Assembly: GCA_016165875.1 (NCBI GenBank)
Contig: JABBOT010000003.1
Span: 25,210,385-25,274,384, forward strand
From: Acanthopleura granulata
Lineage: Eukaryota > Mollusca > Polyplacophora > Chitonida > Chitonidae
Length of the DNA stretch: 64,000 nt
Direction: 5' to 3'
Shown here: positions 11,109 to 21,386 of the stretch, piece by piece
Layout: each line of letters starts with the position of its first letter
Numbering within the stretch: position 1 is the stretch's first letter
The notes under the pieces: generated by a model
What the model was told of the DNA's origin: nothing
What the model saw: the letters and a program-made list of their open reading frames with translations, nothing else
Databases searched by the model: none
Made by a program: the position numbers and the translations under genes

Positions 11109-14100
11109 GTGTTTAGTGCGTTGGACTCGGATAGCTGCGCGGCTGATCGGGGTGAATCTGAGAGCACCTCCGTCAGTAAGCTAAAGGGGATTGGCTTAAA
11201 TAAAAATACTGACCCGTTCCAATCAGACCCCATCAAACCGCCATATGATGACTTACCTACGGATCCGGTATTACGGAACATATATCAGGGTCACTGGTGG
11301 GCTATCCGGCAACAATTTCATCGTCATAGACCTTTGCCAGATACGTATAATTTCCGAATCATGGGACTTTAAGCTTTAGCCACCTATCTAGAACAGCTGT
11401 TTCTCGACCAGCCTTCAGCTTCCCGTGTCTGCTTGGCTTATGGCTTTATTTTGTGTCACCTGGATACGGACCAACTGCGGTATTTCTACCCCAGTACCAA
11501 CACTCCATTACTTCCCAAATGCCGATGTATTCAGGCCTACGATGATATAGAAACACTTACTGGTGATTGGTAGCTACGGATTGGGTACGCCAACAACACC
11601 CAAATAGCAAATGGTTAGTACACACCTTGACTAACGTTAAGTTTTTGTTTCTAAACCCTGTACCACCCACACTGGTGCCCCAGTGGACTTAACTGATTAT
11701 GTACGGAATAACAAAGGCTTGTACAGCATGGGGAGTGGGAGTAATGGAGCTTAATTAGTGTTTTTTTCGTTGTCTAGTCTTCCATCTACCCAACGCTAAC
11801 CCAAAATACTGTGATGTTTAGGTCCGGGGCTTTTTACAAATTTCCTTGGAAGCTAAAGGTATGGAAGATCGATATTTCCGAGGTATTTCCTTCAGTGAAC
11901 TGCCTTTTATCGAGAGGCTATTCGATGTAAATATTTTTGTGTTTGAACTGATACCGATTGATAAAGACGTGTGTGCTGAGATTCTCTACCGTTCCACTAG
12001 GCGATACTCTACTGTCGTGACTCTTAATCTATACAAGAAGCATTTCAGTGTGGTGAAAGACATGACTCTATATGCCCGTTCTTTTATGTGCAGGGCTCGT
12101 CGTAAAGTTTTTTCCCATCAATAGGAGTTAAAACGCCACGCGCGGACCTGAGGGAATCATCAAAGGGGTGTGCCTGGGCGGTGTCTTTAAAAACAAACCC
12201 ACTCTTTTCGAGGAGCTAGCTGAGGGAGGCATTATTGACGTGGTCCAACACGAAAGGTATTTTCTGTACCGAGCCTACTTTGATTTTGAAACTTACTTCC
12301 AAAAATTCCAGTCTCCAGCAAACTCTAGTCAAAACACAGAATGGACAGCCAACCATATTCTCATAAGCGTGTCTGCTAATAGTAACGTTCCTGAAGTGTT
12401 TTGTATCAACCGTTGATCCTCACGTTTTGATCGATATTATGATGACACATCTTGTCGAGATCAGGGAAGCCAGTTTTAAGGTGCTGTGTGAACATTACAA
12501 GCACACCTTGGACAGCTTGGACTAACGCATAGTCATATCTGCGTTACTTGACTTTACGTGCAAAAAATTCAAAAAGCGATTTTTAACTTGCCTGACTGAA
12601 CTTCCTGTCTTGGCTTTTTACTCAGGGAAATATGATTTTAATTCAATAAAGCATCAGCTGTATCCGTACTTGGTGAAAATCGGGGAAATAAAATACGTTA
12701 TCAGGCGGAATAACGATCACATGAGCATGTCCACAGGTGAACTGAAATTTTTAGAAGTGCGAAATCATAGTTATGATAAGTGAGCGAAAGCTTATGAGTG
12801 TCAGGTAACTAAATGGCGGTTTGTTACACTTACGTGGATAGTTTAGCGCGTGGTGAGACAACTCTGTTGCCGCGTGAAGCTTTCCATAATGGATTAAAAG
12901 GGGATTTGTGCTACAAGAAGACTACCGAGCTCTAAAGAATGTGTTTGAATCACGCGGGATGCGGACACTCCGAGACCTTCCTATCTGGTACAATAACATG
13001 ATCGTTATCCCCTTTATTGAGGCTTTGGGAAAAATTTTATCAAACCATGCGGGTAACTGTTTTTAAAGACTGTATCAGTATTCCGGTGCTGACCTTACGT
13101 TACCTGTTTGAAAATCTGCCTGCTTACTTCTCGTTAATAGGCAAGACAAAGATCTTCATCAATGCTTCAAAGCCAATATTGTTCGAGGGCCGAGTATTAT
13201 ATTCCATCGCTATCACGAGAAGGGAGTGACTTGTATTCGGGGTAGGAAATTGTGCCAGGCTATTGTCGGCTTTGACGCAAATGCGTTATGCCTAGCCTAC
13301 TTGGCATCACCTATGCCTGCTGGAAATTATATCCGTTGGCTGCCCGTAGAAAAAAGAGACATGTCACCCATAACATTCCATTCCAAGGAATCGAAACCAT
13401 CCTGAATGGCACAACAGTGGATAGACAGACAGGCAACCGAGTTGGGAGTGAACATTCGTCATCGCCTCAGTGACACTGAAAAACGGATTGGGCACTGGCA
13501 ACTTCCTGTTGCTGGTTTTGCTCTGGTGGACGGCCCACTTACTATTTCCCAGGTAATGTATTATGTCATATATGTAAAATAATTATACATGTATGAAAAG
13601 ATTTGGTGAGCGTAGCATTGTAATATATATTGTGTATAGCTCTATATATAGCACGGGTTCGAATCCCCGCGTTTTTTCCTCCAATATGCATGCTCTATAC
13701 TTATATACGTATGCTTGTATCGTTGCAGTTCCACGGCTGTTACTGGCCTTTCCATGGGTGTCATCTTAACTACACTACAACCGGAGAGCTCCGTTATAAC
13801 ATAAAAGCGTGGTCTTACGCCTGAGATGCTTCAAAACGAAACGAATACTCACCGTGCCTACTTCGAGCATTGCAGATTCGCTATAGTAGAGGTGTAGGAA
13901 TGTGAGTTCCTTCGTCTCAAGCAAACTGACCCTTCTCGTCAGTCATTTCTGCGACATTACCCCACTCGTGCTCCGTTCCATCTGAATTATTAAAATCAGT
14001 CATTCAGCAACTGTATGGCTTTGTGGAATGTGGCATTCATGTTCCCCAAGAATTATTATCAACTTTTGCTGGATGTCCACCCATATTTAAAAACACAGAT

Positions 14101-14990
14101 GTCATCCTAGACGATATTGGTCCCACTATGAGAGAATTTGCCAAGTCCAATCATATAATGAGTCAGCCCTGTCGGATGTTAATAGGCAGTATATTTGGAT
14201 CGAAAATTCTCTCGGGGACGCCTCTGCTGAGTTGGCTCACGGACTTGTTGCGACCCGAGTGTATCAGGCCGTTCAGTATACACCTGAAGCCTGCTTTCGT
14301 ACCTTTGCCGATCGAGTGATTCATTCGCGGCGTCAAGGTGATGTAGATCCTAGCAAGGCGTTAACAGGCGAGACTATGAAATGGTTGGGAAATTCTGGGA
14401 ACAGTAAGACGATTACCAACCAAGATCGCCATGTGAATGTGAAAGTGTCACCCTCCAGAAGTTTCGCAAATTGCTCAATTCGGACTCGTGTATTAACATC
14501 GAAGAGATTGATGAGGATACCTATGAAGTGACGTGCAGGAAGAAAAAAATTCGGTATAATTTACCTTTGCAGATCGGGTGTACCGTTTTACCAGTATGCC
14601 AAACTCCGCATGTTGGAATTCTATTATGATTTCATGGCTAAATATTTCGACCCCATTCACTTTCTATATTTTGAGATGGGTAAAGGTTCGGCCTACATCG
14701 CGTGGTCTGATCCCGACTGGGAGTCCCTAGTTAAACCAGAGGTGCGAGAAGTTTATGACACCGAGCGTGACAGCTGGTTACCTGTTTAAAGTAGAATGGA
14801 TTGAAGATGCCATTATTATGGCCATGCCGGTGAGAGCGGAGATGGGAACAAATTTTCCTGCAAAGGAGTGAGTCGGCGAAGCGTGGAAAAAGATTTGTAC
14901 CTCTCTGAGCTCCGAGGACAACAAAGTTCAGCCGGAGTGAATCGCGGCATGCGTGTACGAGCACATCAATAGTTAGTACATGGGTTCGTG
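11109..14990 (+). pseudogene. Maverick/Polinton protein-primed DNA polymerase B, inactivated
   Basis: Relic of the transposon's replicative polymerase, readable only across many frameshifts and stops. Order: N-terminal region 11,109-11,580; zinc/linker-like region 11,846-12,124; exonuclease region 12,168-12,660 (LPVLAFYSGKYDFN); a segment around 13,017-13,230; palm region with FDANAL near 13,270; FHGCYW near 13,730; KNTDVILDDIG near 14,095; WLGNSGNSKTITNQDRH near 14,380; and C-terminal parts to about 14,960. Motif C, normally DTDS, reads GKGS at 14,679-14,690, losing both catalytic Asp. About 150 bp of unrelated AT-rich sequence lies near 13,560-13,700. No ATG was found at the 5' end. Clearly dead. 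Confidence 0.85.
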
Positions 14991-15162
14991 TTTAAAATAT
15001 GTAAGGCAGGTCGAGGTGGCGTCCGTACAGGTAAATCATTCCAAGGGGGCACACCTTTGATCAAGTCTTGTGTATAAGGGTCGGTTTGAAGACAGTGTAA
15101 GGTTGTTGGTTGTTCATGACGTCACCCGTTAGGAGTATGAGATGACTGTGAAGGTCGTGAGT

Positions 15163-15799
15163 TCAATTCCCAGTGTGGTCAACGTCATTTTTTTCCTTTT
15201 TTTTGGCCTTTTCATTGGTGAAATCACACAACCCAGTGTGGGTCTTGTCAATCCCGATAATGTTCTGAAACTCGACGTAACAAGTGGGTACGAGTAGAGG
15301 ATGGGAAGATCGCATTTCTAAACGGTGATCACCCTTCTGACCGACCTTCAACTGCTGGTCGTCGTGTTGGTTCGCAGTGAAATCAAAGGCGAACAGAGTG
15401 TCGCTCCGAGTTCGGCATATTTGATGCAGCAAACAGGTTCATATAAGAACAAATGTAATTGTCGGGACTAAAATCCGGGATGAGTGGCTTGGCTGGTATT
15501 TGACGTCCGTTCGCGTGTAAGGACACGTAGTTTATGACAAGATGATTGAAGTTGAAGGGATTTTCTGTGTATCGTCCGCTAAAAGTGGTGTTTTATATAC
15601 ACCCTATGATGAGACGCTGGGGAAGACTACCTAAAAATAGGTTTTGCCCGTTCGCTGTAGTATGTCCGTAAGCTACGTTGAAACACTTGGTCAGGACACG
15701 ATGAATCAGGTAATTACCTGGGGCCTTCTCCAAGGCTGTCAAGTGCTCTAGCAGAATTCCGGGGGTGACTTTGATTTTCCGTACAAACCGATTGGTCAT
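15163..15799 (-). pseudogene. Inverted fragment of a Polinton capsid-type protein
   Basis: Minus-strand relic with LFLGSLPQRLIIG (about 15,610-15,660), then NPFNFNH, QIPAKPL and, after frame changes, YVEFQNIIGID near the end. I recognise this as the C-terminal half of a conserved virion-type protein of metazoan Polintons, often annotated F54H12.2-like and probably capsid-related; the exact capsid role is from memory. The N-terminal half is missing: the match stops abruptly near 15,800. Orientation is opposite to the neighbouring polymerase and integrase. Confidence 0.55.
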
Positions 15800-15980
15800 A
15801 CCGAAACTCTTTGCCCTGCAGCACGAGCTAACACTTACAGCCTATCAGCCTGCCCGTCATGAGCCATCACTCCTCACTCCTTGGTTGAGCTCGTCCCTGG
15901 CTGTCTGTATCCCTTGCGCTGCCGCCTGTTGGTGGGTGGGTAGATGGGGTATAAAATAAGGAGAAAATGAACAGAATCTC

Positions 15981-16789
15981 TTGGGGAAGTCGGTCCGTAA
16001 TGACTCACCGTCGCCGCCAGTGGCTCATACACTCGCCGGGGGAGAGTTCGACCCTCACCAAAGTAAAAAAAAACAAAATTCTCAGGATACCGTCGCTATC
16101 GTCTTGCATCAGTCATACTATGATCCCGATAGCCTCGCTGTCTACAGCGGAGTGGCTTCCGCACTGCTTACAGCACGTCAGCAAGACCTCCTTGTGTCCC
16201 ATGACCGCGTGAAGGCTTCGTTAGCTGAGCAGGAGACGTACACTTTTCATCACCCAGCTCGCCGGCACCATCCCCGAAACCGGGTTATAGTAGGTGGGAT
16301 GAACAGTCAGTGGCAAGCCGACTTGGTCGATACGATGCATTTGCCAAGTACAATGATAGCAATCGCCACCTGCTGACGTGCACTGACATTCCCTCCAAAT
16401 ACGTCTGGGTGGTTCCCGTTCCGCCCGGCGTTACCTGGATGTTTAACCAACCTTGACGGGCTTACCATCGCAGTCTTTGCCGGGCTTCGATTATCGTCAC
16501 GACCGACAATCACAAGGAGGTCCGTGCCTTGTTGTACGGATCCACCCAGCCCCGGCGGGGTTGGATTTACCAGTATGAGGTGGGAGACCTCGTTCACATC
16601 AGTAAAGTCAAGGGGACCTTTGAGAAATTTTACCTGCTCACCTGGAGTCAAGAAATCTTCTGTGTCCTAACCCGTCACCTCAGGGAGCCCGTGGCCTATA
16701 CATTGGAGGACTTGAATGGAGAACGCCTCGTGGGGACATTTTACAAGACAGAGCTCCAGCCCGTCAAGACCACTCCTGACACGTACTAG
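15981..16789 (+). pseudogene. Polinton retroviral-type integrase, core partly deleted
   Basis: Reading across one frameshift near 16,340 and a stop near 16,456: an N-terminal helical region, then NSQWQADLVDTMHL with the first Asp of the DDE triad (about 16,303-16,345), RHLLTCTDIPSKYVWVVPV, a TTDNHKE segment resembling the second Asp motif (about 16,500), then a jump to the C-terminal domain (YEVGDLVHISKVKGTFEK; DLNGERLVGTFYKTELQPV). The part with the catalytic Glu appears deleted. Integrase would insert the element. Confidence 0.72.
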
Positions 16790-16969
16790 GTGGAGACTGT
16801 ATTAGACACACAAAGAAGGAGCGAGGCAAGACATATCACTCGGTGAAATAGCAAGATGGCCAGCTAATTTCAATTCGTGGGTGCCGGCGACAGACGTGAT
16901 GAGTATTTACCTATTCTACCCTACCTATTCCCAGTCTCATCCATGATGCTAAAATGTATAGACGACTGC

Positions 16970-16977
16970 ATATAAAG
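16970..16977 (+). promoter_or_regulatory. TATA-like element before the ATPase region
   Basis: ATATAAAG between the integrase stop and the ATPase relic. It may be the promoter of the downstream gene; weak evidence. Confidence 0.25.
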
Positions 16978-17389
16978 CCTGCGTGAGAACAGATTCCGCT
17001 GTGATCGTTGTCGGGGTGCTGTTGTGCATTAGGTAGGCGGGCTGGCGAGTGATCTAAGTGCCAAACTCACCGAGGTTCAGTACACGGTGCGTATCTTACA
17101 AGGGCGATTGAACAAGACGCTATTTGACAAGTTCCATTATCATTTGAGAATAAGACGGTAATGGACAAAATTCGCTGGCGGTTTACTCGGCGTGCACCTC
17201 TCACGGTGGACGACATCACACCGGTACCTAGTCAACCATCTACCCCAACTAGTACTGCCAGCATTGGCAATATTACCAGTACTATCACCCCTAATGTGCG
17301 ACTAGGGCCAAGCTTTCATTACCAAGAGCTGAACAAACCACCCCACATGCCGAACTCACGACATTCTGATCACAACCTCCAATTCCCAT

Positions 17390-17992
17390 TGCCTTGAATT
17401 TTCCACCAAACTCATGGATAGACGATGAGGCCACCCTGTTACCTGCATTTTCAGGGTTTCCAACAGGTAGTGGCAAATTGTCTTTGTCAAACGTGTCATC
17501 GAACGCGCCCGGGAACTGATTCTCCCACCCAGAGACCGTGTGGTGTGGTGTTGCGGAGAATGGCAGCCTATGTATGCCACCTTGACGAGAGTCGACTTTC
17601 AGGAGCGGGTACCCAGTCCCACAGCATTCAACCCGTTAGAGCGCACACTAGTGATTGTCGATGATCTCATGGCCGAAGCAGACGAGCATGTGACGACACT
17701 CTTTACAAACCGAAGTCACCACCGCAATATTAGTGTCTTCTACATAGTACAGAATCTGTTTAAGAAAAGCAAAGACCATGGGACCATTAGCTTAAACGCT
17801 CACTACTTGGTGGTGTTTAAAAATCCCCGAGACACGCCTCAGATCACCACTATTGCCAAGCATATGACCTCAGACAAGATCCAGTACGTGCAAGAGGCCT
17901 TTAAGGAAGCCTTAAGGAATCCGAGCATTATGGATGTTTGCTGGTCGATTTCAAGCAAACCACACTCGATGATCCCACGTGGTCCTCGATGA
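17390..17992 (+). pseudogene. Polinton packaging ATPase (FtsK/HerA, A32-like), frameshifted
   Basis: Walker A survives as GFPTGSGK at 17,454-17,476, but the next bases are one short, moving the rest (FVKRVIERARELILPP, then WCCGEWQPMY) to another frame. Walker B is LVIVDDLM near 17,650, followed by an intact stretch to 17,992 (TNRSHHRN, IVQNLF, LNAHYLVVFKNPRD). This matches the genome-packaging ATPase of Polinton-like elements. It follows the integrase and precedes small virion-type genes, the usual kind of neighbourhood. Non-functional as it stands. Confidence 0.82.
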
Positions 17993-18098
17993 CGTCGAAT
18001 ACGTCTACCTACCAAAGTCATAAAACCCTCCCACACTTCACCTACTCTCTCAGTGTACAAGCATACAGCAGCCAGTCGGGCTACACCGCTTTGCTCCT

Positions 18099-18365
18099 TT
18101 GCTAAAACTCCTGGCTAATGGCCACCCACAGGTCAAGCGGACGATTCTTCACCGACCTATTGCAGAATTTATCAGCTGTGTGTGTGAATGTGCTAAGAAC
18201 GTCTTAAATGGGAATATCCTCCTGGTATCGGCTCAGAAAGTTCGGATACGTCCATACCAGACACATCTAGGTACGCCTGTGAACAAGCGTACCTGCATTA
18301 CAAAAGAACCATACTACAGAAAGGCCGAGGATATCAGCCACTCCTCTCCTTTTCTACCCAATTGA
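18099..18365 (+). pseudogene. Conserved small Polinton-associated protein relic
   Basis: Short basic protein region with QVKRTILHRPIAEFISCVCE and CAKNVLNGN, a pattern I associate with an uncharacterised ORF near capsid genes in metazoan Polintons. The second half loses similarity after a frame change. Function unknown. Confidence 0.45.
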
Positions 18366-18387
18366 TAAACATATCACAAAAAATAAA

Positions 18388-18890
18388 TTGTTCGTTAAAG
18401 ACCATGGGCCATGTGAAAAAATAGCCCTGGTCGAACTCCGCCTGTTGGAGGGACTGCTTCAGGCGACCTCGCCTTACCTGGTCCTGTCTACTGCCAATAC
18501 CCTTCACACGGTAGATACTGACATGAAATCCATTTTAAAGAACGGAACATTGTCAAATGAAGACAAGATTCGCCGGTACCAACAGGTCCTCCAACGGTAA
18601 TTGACATTTCAAGATCAGTATCAGAAAAGTCTCACTCCCCCGAAACTAGCCCTATACCTACTTGCGCCTCCATCGGCAGCACTCACGTCATCTCAGGTGG
18701 GAGAGGAAGAGAAGGAGGAGAAAGAGAAGGGGTCATAAGCTCGAAGGCATGCAGACGCCTCATAGGCAAAAGGCGACACACTCACCCCTAGGCTCCCCTG
18801 GTCACCCTTTCCGACATAAAAAGTCAGAGCACAAGAAGAAGAGGAAGGGAGAACAGCAGCAGCAGCATACTGCAACCACAACGGCCTCAG
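18388..18890 (+). pseudogene. Conserved Polinton-associated protein relic with low-complexity tail
   Basis: ORF 18,388-18,600 (TDMKSILKNGTLSNEDKIRRY) continues in a shifted frame through a Ser/Thr/Ala and Glu/Lys-rich stretch to about 18,730 (SSQVGEEEKEEKEKG). The opposite reading is an Arg/Lys-rich stretch to 18,898. It is a typical helical plus disordered layout for this position in Polintons; role unknown. Confidence 0.4.
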
Positions 18891-19009
18891 GTGGCTGACA
18901 GGGCCGTCGTGCCCGTTAACTGCCCATTCGTATTATCGTCCGATCTTTGCGGTGGTCTCCCTATTAAATGCCCAGCTCCTGATACTCTAGAGTTAGTTGA
19001 GCTTCGAGA

Positions 19010-19750
19010 CGTAAGATGGACAACATGTTTTACATTACTTTACATGACAGTATTAGTTCGCTCGTCTATTTCCCACGGAACACGTTAACACATTACAACA
19101 CCCAGCTGCCTAACCGACCCTTCTCTTGGGCAACTGGGAATGTGGACTGTCAGAAATGCAGTAACCGCTATCATGGTACAAAGTCAGACGCAACGAGATC
19201 TGGTTAACAGTGTGTAATGGGAACCACGCCTACAAGACCATACTCCACTAGTGCTATTACCCTATGCCGAGCATCCTCGCCCTGACCCTCAATTCAAAAA
19301 CACCACCCATGCTTTTCTTCAGCCTGTGGCGGATCAGATCGTCTTTGGGTATGACAATTACCGTCAAAAGTATATGTTGGAATTTAAATTCTCCCAACGC
19401 GTGAGCTTTAATTCTCGCTTAAGCGAGATTATGAACATCCCTGAAGGCGATGATCGGCTGAACGGCCCGGCGAACGTGATTTACTTCGGCGTCGAGAACC
19501 TGCAAGACACCATCCCAGGACCCTTTCATGTATTCAAATCTGAGCGGACCCCTTGTGGTGGGAGATATGTTAGCCCCACTGCCGACCCGTGGGGTTTATG
19601 GAGACCACATTGCCGTGTACCGGAAGAAGGAGATTCCAATCATCGAAATAGATATTACGGTCGACACTGGCCGACATATTCCATTTCAGCGTGGTAAAAT
19701 GGTGGTGTCACTTTCGACATCGGCGGAACTTACCTTTTGTTTTAACGAGT
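19010..19750 (+). pseudogene. Polinton virion-type protein relic (probable minor capsid/penton)
   Basis: Starts near 19,016 with MFYITLH, YFPRNTLTHYNTQLPN (in two frames), continues at 19,251-19,550 (AFLQPVADQIVFGYDN, SFNSRLSEIMNIP) and ends with SDLSGPLVVGDMLAPL and DTGRHIPFQRGKMVV near 19,720. At least three frame changes. I recognise it as a conserved structural-type protein of metazoan Polintons; assignment to the minor capsid is inference. Confidence 0.5.
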
Positions 19751-19789
19751 GAAAGACAAAACAATAAGTAAATATAGAAACTGACGGTG

Positions 19790-20138
19790 ACCACGCCGGG
19801 TTTGGAGCCTATGATCTCTATGTCGCCCACATGATGTCGGACACACGTCAATCTTACATCACGTACTACTGCAACCAATGTCGCAGAGCTGGGTTTCGTG
19901 TCTTTTGGGGAGCCCGGGTTCAACTCGGCCATGAACTAGCCAATGTTCTAGACAGTCTCACCAAGGGACCTCTGGCCCCGCTGGTCACTAATGAAGGGAA
20001 GAAAATGGCTAAAAAGCATGGGAAAAACAGTGTTTCAACCAGCCGTGCGGACTGTCAATGACATGATGACAGGCGTCCCTCTCAGGCAAACCCTCAAACG
20101 CCATGGTAGGGTAGCCGGTCAACAGCTGGTAGCATAAG
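19790..20138 (+). pseudogene. Small Polinton virion-type protein relic
   Basis: GFGAYDLYVAHMMSDTRQSY at its start, then a GAR-x-QLGHELANVLDSL segment and a Lys-rich C-terminus; a frameshift near 20,030 moves the end to MMTGVPLRQTLKRHG, stop 20,136-20,138. Position and composition fit a small capsid-associated protein. Low certainty on role. Confidence 0.4.
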
Positions 20139-20266
20139 CTCGACGCGTATTCGGACTGTCCACAGACCGGCCGCCGCCACACCAGGTTGACCCGCTCACC
20201 GGCGTGCTATAACCCCACCTACTGCTCATCGGCCCGTCAATCGTAACATCATGACATTCGCGCTGC

Positions 20267-20685
20267 TTTCCTTATGATCTACTCGAACACATATACTGAC
20301 CTTATACCTACCTCTTCTATTTGAATATATTGCTGATAATATTCAGTAATGATCACATATATTTTTTTACTCTGTGCCAAGCCCAAAATTCAAGCTGCTA
20401 AATAAATGGTTGTTGACAGAAATCTCAATATTGAACAGATTGTGTCTCATCTATGTATGTTTTTCATCTCTACTCAGTACAATCTATGTCCATACATGTT
20501 GTAACATCCTTATATTCTAACGCCCTCCTTCCTTTATGATCTACACTTACACATATATAGGCCTTATACCTACCTCTTCTGTTTGAATATATTGCTGATA
20601 ATATTCAGCAATGATCACATGTATGGATTTTTTTTCTCTGTGCCAAGCCCAAAATTCAAGCTTCTAAATAAATCGTTAAAGACCT
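20267..20685 (+). repeat. Imperfect direct repeat downstream of the Polinton genes
   Basis: A segment of about 150 bp at 20,267-20,417 (TTATACCTACCTCTTCT, ATATTGCTGATAATATTCAG, CCAAGCCCAAAATTCAAGC) recurs at 20,527-20,685, 260 bp apart, with about 110 bp of unrelated sequence between. Possibly a 3' end duplicated within or beside the element. Confidence 0.85.
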
Positions 20686-20705
20686 GTATTTACCGTTTAT
20701 CCACC

Positions 20706-20746
20706 TGTGTGCTGTATTGTAGTCATGTGGTGATATACAGCACACA
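20706..20746 (+). repeat. Perfect 12-bp hairpin
   Basis: TGTGTGCTGTAT and ATACAGCACACA flank a 17-nt loop. It lies just after the Polinton direct repeat. Confidence 0.8.
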
Positions 20747-21254
20747 GATGTATACAACAATTACAATATCAACGTTGGGCCGGATAAGCGCCAATACAAA
20801 TCCCCACCCCCCTCGCCCCGGTAATACTAGATCTTTCTGTAGGTAGAAGGTAATGCTAATATATGGATGTGGGGTGTACACCTTTGTAGAGGGTGACGTC
20901 CTACCGAAATACAGAAAAGTCGTCAAAGCGAACGCACAATACAAAGAGGAGACGAACTGTGTAAGCTAAAGGTGATCAATTGTGTTGACCGATTGATCCC
21001 CTGGAGCTGTGTACAGGGTGATCAGAGTTTCGATCTCCTAATTGAAAATCCAGGAGAACGATTTTCCGATGCCCTCGTTCATCCTTATGTCGAGGCCTGC
21101 AGTTATACATGCCAACCCATGATTTTCAGGTTAAACAACATGTAGGTGTGGAATGCAAGGTGTAAGCCTATAGCAGCAGTCGAGGCGTGGTCGACATGAC
21201 CCACATGTAGACCTATTGGATGAGTCGTGTAGCAGGTTACGCTTGCTTGACGTC
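20747..21254 (+). other. Gene-free spacer before gene B
   Basis: No ORF, RNA gene or known repeat recognised between the Polinton end region and the TATA box at 21,255. Confidence 0.4.
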
Positions 21255-21263
21255 TATATAAAG
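21255..21263 (+). promoter_or_regulatory. TATA box upstream of the first exon at 21323
   Basis: TATATAAAG 60-68 nt before the ATG. This spacing fits a short 5' UTR of about 30-40 nt. The alternative exon at 25341 has only weaker TATA-like sequence (GCGTATATAC around 25,205). Confidence 0.5.
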
Positions 21264-21322
21264 AATAGACGCAGATCTTTCTCTGGACGAAACACTGATA
21301 TTTTACCCGTACTTTTGACAAC

Positions 21323-21386
21323 ATGGTGGCCACTAAAGGTCAAGCCATTACTCTGGGGGTCTTGTCCATTCTTACCCTGGGGGCAG
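21323..21386 (+). CDS. Alternative first coding exon for gene B (or orphan exon 1)
   Basis: A 64-nt exon starting ATGGTGGCC and ending at a GTAAGG donor in phase 1, exactly like the exon at 25341. It encodes a near-identical N-terminus (MVATKGQAITLGVLSILTL) beginning TM1. It can splice in frame to exon 2 at 28208. A good TATA box (TATATAAAG, 21255-21263) lies about 60 nt upstream. Either gene B has two promoters, or this is the remnant of a third tandem paralogue that lost its later exons. Confidence 0.72.

Larger units (their letters stand above)
1..11990 (+). repeat. Tandem segmental duplication, copy 1
   Basis: The segment recurs from 52,002 to the window end with a period of 52,001 bp at the left edge. 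The offset drifts to 52,005 (an AAAT step in a short repeat), 51,955 (two deletions in copy 2), 52,382 (a 427-bp local duplication in copy 2) and about 52,379. Substitutions are roughly 1% in introns. The homology may continue left of the window. Confidence 0.95.
11109..20410 (+). mobile_element. Decayed Maverick/Polinton-type DNA transposon
   Basis: Polymerase, capsid fragment (inverted), integrase, ATPase, two small conserved ORFs and two virion-type relics in about 9 kb, all pseudogenised. Long terminal inverted repeats and a 6-bp target duplication were looked for by eye but not identified, so outer boundaries are uncertain. The left side may extend through the cassette cluster to about 8.4 kb; the right side to about 20.7 kb. 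An AATAAA lies near 20,400 after the last gene. Confidence 0.8.

Noticed and set aside
15120..15185. Possible tRNA gene
   Set aside because: A box B-like motif is present, but the T-stem does not pair and the anticodon loop lacks the invariant T before the anticodon.
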